From Chara braunii (taxonomy: Eukaryota; Streptophyta; Charophyceae; Charales; Characeae), in NCBI GenBank assembly GCA_003427395.1, contig BFEA01000032.1:4058834-4084505 (forward strand): a stretch of DNA of 25,672 nucleotides. The letters run 5' to 3'. Below, piece by piece: positions 8,932 to 18,450 of this stretch. The notes beneath the pieces were generated by a model. The model was not told the origin of the DNA. It was given only the letters and a program-made list of their open reading frames with translations, and did no database searches. Every line of letters begins with the position of its first letter. Within the stretch, counting starts at the first letter, position 1. The position numbers and the translations under genes were made by a program.

Positions 8932-10900
8932 GCGACTCTGAACTGCATCATACCTATGGGACACGCGCTCAAACGAAAAAGAGGAAACAAACCATCAATA
9001 GCAATACAAATGATGGCGCTGTGAATGTTACATCTAGACAACAAGGGGCCCAGTCAAGGCGATCAAGGAAGAGCAAAAAACAAGATACATCGGATAATGA
9101 AAATTAACATACTGGTGGTCATGATATTGTGCGCGATGGAGTTAAAGGTGCCCATCAACAAGCGAGCACCCTCGACGATGCTGAAAAAATGCATGTTGAC
9201 TTTTATGACGATAGTTATGATCGGCGTGACAAATCTGTGCCTAATTTTTCATTGGGTTTGACCGGTACGTCTCTGCTCGATGATGACGAAGATGATAGCG
9301 ATACGAGTGATTCTCAAGCGATTGATTCTACAGCCAAGCGTAATCGTGTTCCTCAGGAAACGAATCTCGTGGGTTCAACTCCAATTGGTGAGCTGACCCT
9401 CCGAAATCATCAGATGGAGAAAAAAAATGCTCACTGTCAAACTCCATTCGGAGTTCGTGACAAGTTGGAACAATTTCATTCTGAGGTGTTGGGAGATGAA
9501 TTTGTCACTCATGGAGTTGTTGGAGATGTGCGTGCTCGTGATTCATGTTCGCAATCCCAACGCTCTGCACAAAGAAAGAAATCATCCACCGTTCCGACAA
9601 CTACAGTTCATGGGCATACGAGTTCAGCAATTAACACAACTGATAATGTGTGTTCAGCTGGAATGCTCGAGCATGCGTTCGCTACGAATAGGGAGGAACG
9701 ACAACCGGTTGTTAGTGAAACGGCAACTCAGGTTTTGAGAGCGCTGGATGACATCTGTGCCGATGAACTTGCACCTCTTCTGTTTCGTGGACCACTCCCT
9801 AGACGTGCACGGGTTCACGATTCGTGTTCGCAATCTTAACACAGCCAACGCGAAAGAGATGTTTGCACCAGATCACAGCCGCAAAATTCTTCAACTGTTA
9901 TTGTGGTACCTCATGATAAGGGTGCACCCACAATCGACACTCCGAATCCGCGCGCTTACCTTGGCAAATGGTTCGACGATGCGAAGAAGGTTGGCCTACA
10001 AAAAGTCTTGACTGAGGTGCTTTTTGAAATGTCGTCCAAACTGCGAGCGTTGCAAAGGATGAAAATATATGGGAAACGTTTTTGGGATGGGAAAAAAACA
10101 AACTCACAGATATGCGGTTAAAACGAAAATCCTCTAGGACTCTTCCTTCAAACCCATTGAATGTTTCAGATTTGGAGGCTTCTTAGATGTTACAATCCCT
10201 TTTGCAGGACGAGTTCTTTGCTCTCTCTAATGAGGAGATCGCTAGGATGATGTTTGATTTGCCATATTGTCCGACAGAAGGGCCTATTCCCCAACCTTTT
10301 TTCAGATATGCATGGATACAACGCCTTTTAAAAAGAATTCCTCTGATGGTTCCTTCTTCCGCTCCTCATTCCGCTCCGATCCGTAGACTCCCCCTTCCAG
10401 CAGCATCTCCTCCAACTTTTCAACGTCTTCCGGATTATGCTACCCCATCCACTATGTCAACGCCGATTGTCACTACTTCTGTTGTTGTTTCTGCTTCGCC
10501 TACCGCTACGGCTACTCCATCTCCTTTCGGTTGTATTGTGCCCGCTCCCACGCCGTCGAGAGACCATCTCCATGTCTATATAGGACCCTTGGAGCAACCA
10601 AGTTCTTTTAATTTTAACACTGCGATCAATGACTTTCTTGAATCTATTGGTCCAAAAAAGACACTTGCACACCTGTCCTATCTTGACAGTTCTCGCAGGG
10701 TGGAAGATATTGTGGAAGTTGTAGCACATTTGAATACGAACATGAACACTTGGAGAAATGTGAATGCTGCCATTCATCTCGATTACAATCGACAAAGACA
10801 GACTCGATTCGAAACTTTTGAGGAGTATTGTCGCAAACTGTTGCAACAAGTTTCTATTCGTGAGCTGCTGCAAGAGTACCGTTCCAATGAAGGAAGTTGA
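8932..10900 (+). pseudogene. Helitron accessory frame, unknown function
   Basis: Behind the acceptor-like AG a frame runs from 8934, with TAA at 9105 and 9837, to an A7 run (10092-10098). It changes phase there and continues with TAG at 10184 to TGA at 10898-10900, about 650 codons in all. I recognise no domain. Visible parts are a basic start (TKKRKQ), an acidic stretch (LLDDDEDDSDTSDSQ), two copies of a DSCSQS-containing segment (around 9540 and 9820), a Lys/Trp-rich segment (YLGKWFDDAKKVG) and a Pro/Ser/Thr-rich linker (about 10345-10560). The helical-looking C-terminus ends in LLQEYRSNEGS. The last 237 codons (from ATG 10187) are uninterrupted. Its place behind the helicase suggests an accessory protein of the same element. 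RPA-like or protease domains carried by some Helitrons are not evident. Confidence 0.5.
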
Positions 10901-10920
10901 TATCTCTACTAAGAGAGATA
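10901..10920 (+). other. Small hairpin directly after the accessory stop
   Basis: TATCTCT and AGAGATA form a 7 bp stem with a six-base loop immediately behind the TGA. It is AT-rich and is not followed by a CTRR end, so it is a weak candidate for the Helitron 3' hairpin. Confidence 0.35.
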
Positions 10921-11056
10921 GGAAGAGAGAGGTGTTGATTGGGCTATCGTTCATACGTTGCCTGAATCATAATTTTGTTGATGGTCAACTTTTCTTTCAG
11001 TTAAGTAATTGCCGTTACAAGACAGATATAAAGAGAGAGATAAATAAAGGCGTCCA

Positions 11057-11077
11057 GAGGGGGGGGGGAGGGGGGAC
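11057..11077 (+). repeat. G-run, quadruplex-prone
   Basis: This is a run of G bases interrupted by a single A. The surrounding 10921-11340 segment has no gene: it is AT-rich and contains GA repeats (about 11124-11150). Confidence 0.8.
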
Positions 11078-11378
11078 ATATAGAGAGATAGCGACAAATA
11101 GATAAATAAATAGAAAGACAAACAGAGAGAGAGAGAGAGAAAGAGAGAGGAAAACAATCTTGCCTTAACATTATTATGTTTTATTAAGTCAAGTTGCATT
11201 CAATTACGCGATAATTATGCGTTGACCATAGTGTGGGCACTTCCTCAGTTTAATCGAATGAATAATGTCGATATTAAACTTTTTTTTTTTAATGTTCATG
11301 TTGGTCTTTCTTTGTTGTTTGCTCTTTCATTAGTGCTCTCTCTCTCTCTTGATCTATATCTCTTTCTATCTCTCTATA

Positions 11379-11380
<2 letters not shown>

Positions 11381-11433
<53 letters not shown>
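11381..11433 (+). repeat. (TC)n microsatellite
   Basis: This is an uninterrupted TC repeat of about 26 units within a longer pyrimidine-rich stretch (11320-11490). Open frames across it are Ser/Leu repeats and are not genes. Confidence 0.95.
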
Positions 11434-11437
<4 letters not shown>

Positions 11438-11826
11438 CTTTCTTTTTGTCTCTCTTTGTTTGCGCCTGTGTCTCCTCGCCCTTTCTCCTAAATTTTTTTG
11501 TTGGATTTCTCGATTTGTCACTTTCTTCAATTCCTCACTTTCTTTGCTCATTTCTTGGTGCTCTCTCCCTCTCTTGATTCTTTGTTTGAGTTTGTGCGAG
11601 TGCTCTGTGTTAGGTTGCCTACAACATTTCTTACTTTTGTGGGCATTGCGCGCACCGCCACCACCCCGGACGCTAAGTTGTTTTCTTACTCCTCTCTGTC
11701 TCTCTATTTGTATCTCTTTTCTTACTCATCTATGTCTCTCTATTTGTGTCTCTCTATCTCTCTCTCCCTCCTTTCTCCCTCTCTCTCTCCCTTTCTCTGT
11801 CTCTCCATCCATCTTTCATTTCTTAN

Positions 11827-11899
<73 letters not shown>

Positions 11900-11921
11900 T
11901 ACACACACACACACACACACA
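11827..11921 (+). repeat. (TC)n followed by (AC)n microsatellite
   Basis: About 34 TC units run straight into about 14 AC units at 11894. One N precedes the tract at 11826. The surrounding 11490-11826 segment is pyrimidine-rich with no recognisable gene. Confidence 0.95.
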
Positions 11922-12014
11922 GTAGGTGAAAGTCTGATCGAAACAGTGTCACACAATTCATGCTTTTTTTCTTCGTGAAGTTGTGTATAGCGGATTGGGC
12001 AACACACGTGCGCT

Positions 12015-12166
<152 letters not shown>

Positions 12167-12274
12167 TAGTAGTGTATATTCTCATATTCTAGTGATAGAT
12201 ACATTCCATTTTACTTATTCTACTAACGTGAGTATGACAATGCATCTTTCTGTATTTTAGTGGTAGATTCATTT

Positions 12275-12303
12275 ATTTATTTATATATTTATTTATTTAT
12301 TTT
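12275..12303 (+). repeat. (ATTT)n microsatellite
   Basis: Repeated TTTA units lie just before a short TAG run. The stretch 12167-12408 otherwise shows no gene. Confidence 0.7.
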
Positions 12304-12408
12304 CTTATCAATAGTAGTAGTTAGAGGTAGTTGCAAGAAGAGAACTTACCTCCTTTCTCTCTCTCGCTCCACTACATGACCCGTCACGATGTGCAACATA
12401 TCGAGATG

Positions 12409-12540
12409 ACAGCACGGGGGCGACGATAAGCACAAGCGTCCTCCAAACAAGTCGGGCAGTGTCGGCACAAGGGCGCATTCCAACAAATCGGGCGATGACG
12501 GGCATCGCGCATCCCAACAAGTAGGCGACGACGGACCCAA
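12409..12540 (+). repeat. GC-rich minisatellite, about 35 bp unit
   Basis: Three to four diverged units share the text CCAACAAGTCGGGC followed by GATGACGGGCA-like sequence. GC content rises sharply compared with the microsatellites on the left. No coding signal is visible. Confidence 0.7.
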
Positions 12541-12595
12541 ACTTTACGGCGCCATCATCGACTAAACGGGAGGCCGCACGCACTGTCAGGTTCGT

Positions 12596-13085
12596 CGCCC
12601 GCTCCCCTCATCTCTTCCTCCTTTTCCTCTTATCTCCTTCTTCCTCTTCTTCTTCTCTTCTACTCGCATACCCGCATCCCACTTCGCGCTCGTCTCTTCA
12701 CCTGCGCAAGCACTTCTCACACTTCTCCTTTCTTCTGGCTGCGCTCTTCTTCTTGTCTTTCTGCGCACCAAATCCCGCCAGCTATCCGACGCTTTTCTCT
12801 CTCCTTGCGCTACTCCCCGCTCTCTCTACTCCCCTCCTCTCTCTTGCGCTCCTCGTCTCCTTCTTCGCGCGCCGGCCCGGTTAGTATGCCTTTCCCCCCT
12901 TCTCTCTTTCCCCCCTTCTTCTTCTTCCTCCTCCTTCTTCTTCTTCCCCCTCTTCTTCTTCGTCGTCTTCTTCTCCTTCTTCTTCTTACTACGTTCTACT
13001 TCTGCCCCCACGCTCTTTTCTTCCCGAGCGCGCGCTCTATCTCCCCCTGCTTTCCCCGTATTCCCCTCTCTTTCTTCCCTGCGTC
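12596..13085 (+). repeat. Polypyrimidine block (CTT/CTC-rich)
   Basis: For almost 500 bases the plus strand is dominated by C and T, with many CTT repeats (for example 12910-12990). The purine-rich complement gives spurious Lys/Glu/Arg frames. Such tracts can form triplex DNA. Confidence 0.85.
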
Positions 13086-13394
13086 GTGCCTTCCGCGCTG
13101 GCGTCTCCGTCTCCCGACACTATCACGATGTCGCGCCTGTGTCCTTAGCGGCCAGCCGATCAGACGAACTACATCTGAATCGGTCCAATTTCGGAGGTAG
13201 ATTCATCTTAGTGAATCTAAGAAGGAATGTCAACGGGGAAATACAACAAAAAAAAAAGGAAAAACTAAGAAAAATAGGAAGAACGAATCTAACTAAAAAA
13301 ATAAATAAAAAATTGAAAGAAAAATCAAAAACGAAAAAGAAATCCGAATTGCTCACTACCCCGGCATGCCACCTGTCGGGCAGACTAACTAACT
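13086..13394. other. A-rich and mixed sequence without a gene
   Basis: An A-rich stretch (13245-13340) gives a spurious Lys-rich frame. A short (CTAA)n run follows at 13384-13400. I see no gene. Confidence 0.5.
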
Positions 13395-13420
13395 AACTGA
13401 CTCCCACTAATCCCAACTTT

Positions 13421-13462
13421 GAGGTCGCGGGTTCAAGCCCTAGCCGACTGAGCTCGGGTAAA
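13421..13462 (+). repeat. tRNA-like T-arm (B-box) fragment
   Basis: GAGGTCGCGGGTTCAAGCCC (13421-13440) matches the Pol III B-box consensus GGTTCAANNC. It is followed by text whose complement resembles a tRNA D-arm (GAGCTCAGTCGG). No complete cloverleaf was found, so this is a SINE-like remnant rather than a tRNA gene. Confidence 0.5.
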
Positions 13463-13481
13463 AATATTGAGGAGCTCCTTA

Positions 13482-13575
13482 TAAAAAAAAAGCTAGCCCC
13501 AGTAGTTGGGCGGATTCGATCCCTATACCCTATGCTTAACAGTCCTGCGCCTAAACCTACGGAGCTAGCTCCCAC
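13482..13575 (-). repeat. tRNA-derived SINE-like unit with A box, B box and T-run
   Basis: On the minus strand an A box reading TAGCTCCGTAGGT (13567-13555) is followed after about 32 bases by a B box reading GGGATCGAATCC (13523-13512). Further on comes a run of at least nine T (13491-13482), which would end Pol III transcription. The ends AGTGGG and CCCAACT can pair as a damaged acceptor stem. Anticodon and T stems are poor, so it is not a working tRNA. Confidence 0.6.
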
Positions 13576-13599
13576 TTCGAATAGAAGGGGAGCAGCTCA

Positions 13600-14130
13600 G
13601 TACATAAACAGTATCGGGGCTCGGTCCGACCAGCGGCCTGAGCCCGTTTTTCCTAAGTCTGTGTGTGTGCACGCTCGNCGGTCTGAGTATCTGTTTGAGT
13701 GTTTGTCTGCTTGAGCGTGTGTGTNACCCGCAAGGGCACTTGGTTGAGTGGACGACTTGAAGGACCGGTANTTACCNGCGGCCNTGACATTGAGGGTTGC
13801 GATAGGAAGAACACTCAAGTAGCGGGTATGCCGGTATCACACCAGTACAGGTNGATGTGCGCNGCACTCGAGGCCGCGCGAAGGAAGACAACAGTTGACA
13901 TTTTTAAGAGGCCCAACACCGGTCGTNNCCGCTTGGTGTGGTGGTGGCACATTTCTATTGGCTNCCCTGGCCNCACGGCCGGGGCTTATATTATTATTTT
14001 TAGTCNGNTTTNGANCTTNNGGCGGCGCGACGAACAGATTTTCCCGTACCGGTCGGTCCGANGCTTCTGAACTAGATCTAATTCGTTTTCCCCTTACCGC
14101 CTATACTTCTGACTGAGCCAAATCACGGTC
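13600..14130. other. N-rich, low-quality segment
   Basis: More than fifteen N bases fall here (13679-14062). The only structure noticed is a TGTGTG-like run near 13660-13725. No gene can be supported. Confidence 0.6.
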
Positions 14131-15912
14131 GACGCATCCCGTACGACCTTTTCTCGTTCTCTTCCAACCCTCCGACTCTTGCGGTCGGAGACTTTTAATT
14201 TTTTACTAACCCTCACCTGTTGTCATATGCGTCGTATTACTGTGTATGACCGTCTAGAAATCTCGGCCTCAATGGTCAAGAAGTTTGCTTCACAGCGCCA
14301 AGCCAAAAAAATTCTCACATTTTACCCCAGACCGTCCCCAGTATGGTAACGGGCGTCGATCCGATATCCAATGTAAAATCCTGAGCAAATACCTTTGTAA
14401 GGGTGTTTGCTCCGACAATCTTCCCGGACCCCATTCAGCGACGTCCCCGTCGCTGGGGAACCTAAATGCAAACAAAGGTCTTCTAACGCGACAAGTTGTC
14501 AAAATCCGATTTCCTGCATGAAGTTGTGGTTTTAACACCCTCACTGTTTCCCTTGGTGCGTCCATACTGCCAGGGTCTTAACCTGGGTCTCCCACTTAGC
14601 AATAATCGCAATACCAAAGAAATATTATTCCATATGACTCAAAAGCGGGGATACTAGATCCATACTACAGTTACAGAGGTCACCAAGGAGGATAATGATA
14701 GCCTCTCCCCTCAACTTTAGACTTTATTTGCCAGGATCTCGTTGGGTGTCCGAGGAGTTAGGAATCATAAATGAATCCTACCCTTAGGACGCAGGTCTCG
14801 ACCTAAGTCTGCTTTTACCGTCCCACCCGAAGTCTAATGCGAGGGGATCGGCAACCTCTGTCTCAACCCACCACAGTCGGTTGATCAGGCCTGATCTGTG
14901 ACCCACCGATGAGAAAGTTATGGTAGTTGTTATGATGGACAATAATCATGTTGTGGTTAATAAGTTATCCAATTATAAACGTTTTTAGATGCAAAAAAAA
15001 AAATGAGAGTACTACATTCTACTCCCTGGGTTTTGACAGGAGTATATTGTGTCAAGGGGCAGTGTAATCCCTTAAAAAGGTTAACATCTTAGACTCTCGA
15101 GCCCCGCTCAAGGACCAAGCCTCACTGCTCCACCCTCCGATTCCAATATTCGTTCCTTGCAGACCCTCGTTCATTAGGAGACAAACCCACCATACACGTT
15201 CCAGGATCGATAACCTGTCTCGTGCAGATGAACCCACTTGACACAAAGATAGTTGGGGCATCAACCCCTGCTTCCTTGCGGCAGGTAGTAGTCGCCTCCT
15301 TCACAGACCATAGTCTAACAAGGCTCAAATAATTTTCTCCTTCTTAATAGTAATGTAGTCACCTCTCCTCAAGGGGTTAGGTGACAACACCCCACTGTGG
15401 ACCAGGAACATAGTTCCGGCGTGGGTCTCACTACTACTTCTGAAGACGAATTTATAGCTCCTTCAAACCACCTATCAGGGAAAGGATAATTTAGGATTGC
15501 AACTCCCTCAAGGGCAGATTGTACACATTGACCACCTCTCGAAAGAATATTTTCTCTCAAGAAGCTGTCCACTTCATTCACCTCCGACCCCGTGTCGAAC
15601 GTGGATTCTGCGTAACACTTCTGCTTTTTATAAGGAGAGCAATCAGCCATATAGGTTCAAGTGAAATAAAACATAAATGAATAATCATATTTGATTTCCC
15701 CATAAGGATGAATTAAGGCATACAATCTTAAATAAATAAACTCAGATGGGTGACTCACAAATAAAAATGCGTCAGATAGATAGTTTCATATGAATAATAT
15801 TAAATAAGCTCATCTCGAATATACTGGTATGGACGGATTAATTTACATAGATATCTCAAATAAATGGTCTTAAAAGGAAAAAATTTAAGCGCTTAGATTC
15901 AATTGACTATGT
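14131..15912. other. Probable interior of a minus-strand retroelement, no confirmed gene
   Basis: There is no convincing gene on either strand. Two perfect-arm hairpins are present: CTCCGAC/GTCGGAG (14170-14190) and GTCACCT/AGGTGAC (15360-15386). A minus-strand open frame of 93 codons (15650-15369) has several Cys and a DTGSEVN string, but no hydrophobic protease context. The region may be decayed retrotransposon interior. Confidence 0.4.
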
Positions 15913-16365
15913 TCAGGTAGAGGGTATTGAACTACGTGAGTTGAACCAGATAGCCTCATACCTGAATTTCACCACCAAGTAAACATAAACAGGATGACGC
16001 AACACTAGACTCCTCATTGCCCTTACACTTTTAGGATCAAGAGTCTTTGGCTGCTTCTTATCAACCTCTAAAATTTTCCCAAAGACGGACTCAGCCCTAT
16101 ATCGACTCTTTCCTTAAACATGACTTTTATTAAGAACCCATAGCAAATGAGGGTCCTCAGTGATACTATTCTCGTTCGGTCCTCCTCGTATCCCTGGATA
16201 TGTTTCTGACTTATCACTAAGTACTAAAATCACCATAGTCCATTTATCGGTACCTATGTCATGACCGGAGGAAAAATACGCCTGCTCAGAATACAACTTT
16301 ACAAAGTTCACCCTACGCTTATTCAGATAGGTCATCCTTGAGAAGGTGCCAGTAACTTCTACCAC
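15913..16365 (-). pseudogene. Possible decayed retroelement coding segment
   Basis: From 16365 leftward the minus strand stays open for about 150 codons with one internal TAA (16116-16114) and ends at TGA (15915-15913). Residues look protein-like (YLNKRRVNFVKLYSEQAY early, KKQPKTLDPKSVRAM late) and are not low-complexity. It lies about 1.5 kb behind the primer-binding site on the same strand, where gag would be expected, but I recognise no gag, protease or polymerase motif. Chance openness cannot be excluded. Confidence 0.3.
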
Positions 16366-17507
16366 CCTCTTTTTTTTCTTCCTAGATGGATATCCCCTCC
16401 ATTATGAGTACCGTTATTGACAAGGAGAGAAGTATTAAGTCATCCGCATATACTCTCCTTTTGAGGGTGTTTTTGCCTGACGACCCTGACAAAAACTAAG
16501 TTATCACTAACATTGATCCTGCATCACGTTGGTAGGATCACACCCTTAAATGATCCCTCTGTACAACAAGTATGAAACTAGCCTGCATAATTCAATCTGA
16601 CATAGGAAAACGGTGTCAGGGTAATACTTAATCTACGATTCGTTAGCACAACCTGAGACACTACGAGAGGGTCAAGCACATGCGGCGGAGGTGGAAGAAC
16701 AGGTCGACGTGGCTAAGGAAGGGCAGTCAACTGTTGAACTCGTCGTGCCATGGAAGAAGAGGGAGAAGTATATCCCATCGGCTAAGTACGAGGAGGTGGC
16801 TTAAAGCGAGGTGACGGAGAGCCGTAACGTTGTTCGTACTTACAAGAGTAATAAGTCATTTTTTTCCTGGAGACAACGTTTATTCTCGCATTTCCTCTTG
16901 ATGTCGTCGCAACCTTAATCTTTCTTACTTCTCTTCTTCCTCATCCTCTTTCTCTCGCTCTTCTCTCGTCAGGTCAAATGGGCTTTTCAGTTGCCTTTCC
17001 CTGCCAGTCGCCCCTTCCCCTTTTAGATCCTGCTCCACCTGACATGGCCGAAGGGATGAGACACCTAGAGTAGTACTGAACTTTTTAATGCTTTATGTAT
17101 AAGGATGTGTATCTTTACGAAAGAATAAAGACTTCGGAAGTTTGCAAGATTGTCATAGGGGCAGAAAAACATTACAAGTAGAGGAGAATACCGTAATAGA
17201 AATACCTTCCAGGCAGACTTGATAAGTCCTCTTGCTACCCTTATCGACTTGTTTTTAAAAGACTTCGCAATCCTTGATCGCTACCCTGTATGTTACTTTT
17301 CTAACCTGATATGGGATTAACTATGACCTCGGGCAAACGATAGAAGGACATACTAATATTCGTAAAGTACGGTAGGCTGTATACTTCAAATTGTACTCAC
17401 CCCATCTCATGAAATCTACCATAGACAAATGTTCACAATAAACCGACAATTAGCATTAGTAGTCCCCTTACCATATAAATAGAGGTTGCACACTACCCTA
17501 TCTTTCG
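16366..17507. other. Retroelement leader or interior without a gene
   Basis: This stretch contains a pyrimidine tract at 16361-16386 and CTT-rich text near 16920-16970. Frames on both strands are short. A minus-strand YADD string near 16440 has a stop about fifteen codons upstream and no other reverse transcriptase motif. Confidence 0.4.
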
Positions 17508-17934
17508 TTTGTTGTTTTGCTAGGGCTTCAATTAACCAGACCCTGGTCCGTTCACATAGGACCCTAGCAGCCAACCGAAGGTCCCCGTCAGCGTGATACC
17601 TGTTGGGAGTATCGGTGTGACTTCTCACCTCTACATATAAAATTCTTCACTTTCTAGCTTATGTCACAAGCTGCATTAGCTTATTTAAAGGTTGTCGTTT
17701 TGCCGTGATCATCGTTTAACCATACCCGAGTCCGTTCACTAAGGACCTCGGCTGGAAAGCGAGATCCCCGACAGTACATCAATCTGTTGCCGGTGGACGG
17801 CTAGCATTTCTAATGATAGTCACACTATCCATTAAACCAAAGGTTGTCATTTTGCCGTGATCATCGTTTCACCATACTCGAGTCCGTTCACTACGGACCT
17901 CGGCTGGAAAGCGAGATCCCCAGCAACGGCGCCA
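17508..17934 (-). repeat. Three tandem leader repeats of the LTR element
   Basis: Three related units lie at about 17508-17591, 17687-17774 and 17838-17934. The second and third are close to each other; the first is more diverged. All share, on the plus strand, a TCCGTTCAC core followed by GGAC and a downstream GTCCCC or GATCCCC. The shared part forms a hairpin (GGTCC/GGACC in unit 1, CCGAG/CTCGG plus TCC/GGA in units 2 and 3) around a GTTCAC loop. The third unit runs into the primer-binding site, so these are repeats of the element's 5' leader. Confidence 0.8.
17915..17934 (-). promoter_or_regulatory. Primer-binding site for tRNA-Asp
   Basis: The plus strand reads gatccccagcaacggcgcca, matching the 3' end of plant cytosolic tRNA-Asp including CCA, with one A for G change (comparison from memory). 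On the minus strand it is therefore a reverse transcription primer site directly inside a left-pointing 5' LTR. The two bases CC separate it from an LTR end reading TGTC on the plus strand (ACA on the minus strand). This is a typical arrangement for plant Ty3/gypsy elements. Confidence 0.8.
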
Positions 17935-17936
17935 CC

Positions 17937-18450
17937 TGTCGCGCGCAGCGGTCCCGCACCCTGTTGGGAGCGTTGAACCTCACGGTCGTGTCACGCAGGA
18001 TGTTTTGTCTGAAGAGAACTAGTCACCACTCCAACCGTGCGCGCGTGCTATACCTCTCACGACGCCTGCGACAGGTCGGGACGTCGCGAGGTACAACTTA
18101 CCTCTACCCCATGGGCTGTCACCACCCTTAGGTAGGCGTATCCCTGTTGAGCTACCGGCCCACATGCGAAGCTTTTTACGTGCCTGAGTAGAGGTAGGTC
18201 GGTCGAGGGCGTTTGCTCGATCGCTGTAGCATAATATGGGGTTCGCGCGGTAAGACGCCTAGGACTGACCCGTTAGATACTCAGGTCGAACTTTGAGACG
18301 GTCGTCTTATTTCTGCATTTATTATCAAAACACTTTCTCCTTCTAACCTTTATGATCAACGTATCAGAACCTTGTCACTATCAAAGATAGTCTATTCCAC
18401 TCAGCGTATGACTGATCATCAAATATCATAGGATTTATATAAGATAGATT
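17937..18450 (-). mobile_element. LTR (5' LTR, R-U5 end) of a minus-strand retrotransposon
   Basis: The LTR must end at 17937 next to the primer-binding site, where the canonical CA terminus is seen on the minus strand. A TATATAA box on the minus strand at about 18434-18441 would start transcription near 18405, giving an R-U5 of about 470 bases. The outer LTR end (TG on the minus strand) was not located, so the right limit is only a minimum. A matching second LTR on the left was not found. Confidence 0.5.
18434..18441 (-). promoter_or_regulatory. TATA box candidate in the LTR
   Basis: The minus strand reads TTATATAA about 500 bases upstream of the LTR end, a plausible distance for the start of an LTR transcript. 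The sequence alone is weak evidence in AT-rich DNA. Confidence 0.35.

Larger units (their letters stand above)
1403..10900 (+). mobile_element. Helitron rolling-circle transposon, coding part
   Basis: One plus-strand block encodes a basic N-terminal frame, a Helitron-type Rep nuclease, a Pif1-family helicase, a duplicated helicase C-terminus and a downstream accessory frame. The Rep/helicase pair is diagnostic: HAH two-histidine motif at 4435-4443, multi-tyrosine motif KYVYKYVYKG at 4840-4869, helicase motifs VWDEAPM and YVALSRV. Helitrons transpose by a rolling-circle mechanism started by the Rep nuclease. The ends of the whole element are not defined. No hairpin followed by CTRR could be assigned with confidence after 10900, so these limits mark only the coding part. 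Stops, frameshifts and a damaged ATP-binding loop indicate this copy is probably inactive. Confidence 0.93.

Noticed and set aside
1-11077. C-run at 1-20 and G-run at 11057-11077 as inverted ends of the Helitron
   Set aside because: Only the homopolymers match; flanking bases differ, and Helitrons of this type do not need terminal inverted repeats.
12805-13396. Pro/Ser/Leu-rich and Lys-rich frames
   Set aside because: They are explained by the polypyrimidine block and an A-rich stretch.
13421-13575. Genuine tRNA genes
   Set aside because: A and B boxes are present, but complete cloverleaf stems cannot be formed in either orientation.
15369-15650. Minus-strand DTGSEVN string resembling an aspartic protease
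   Set aside because: The residues before and after lack the hydrophobic pattern and the second conserved region of retroviral-type proteases.
16420-16480. Minus-strand YADD string resembling a reverse transcriptase active site
   Set aside because: The frame has a stop about fifteen codons upstream, no other polymerase motif is near, and the flanking residues do not match any reverse transcriptase group.
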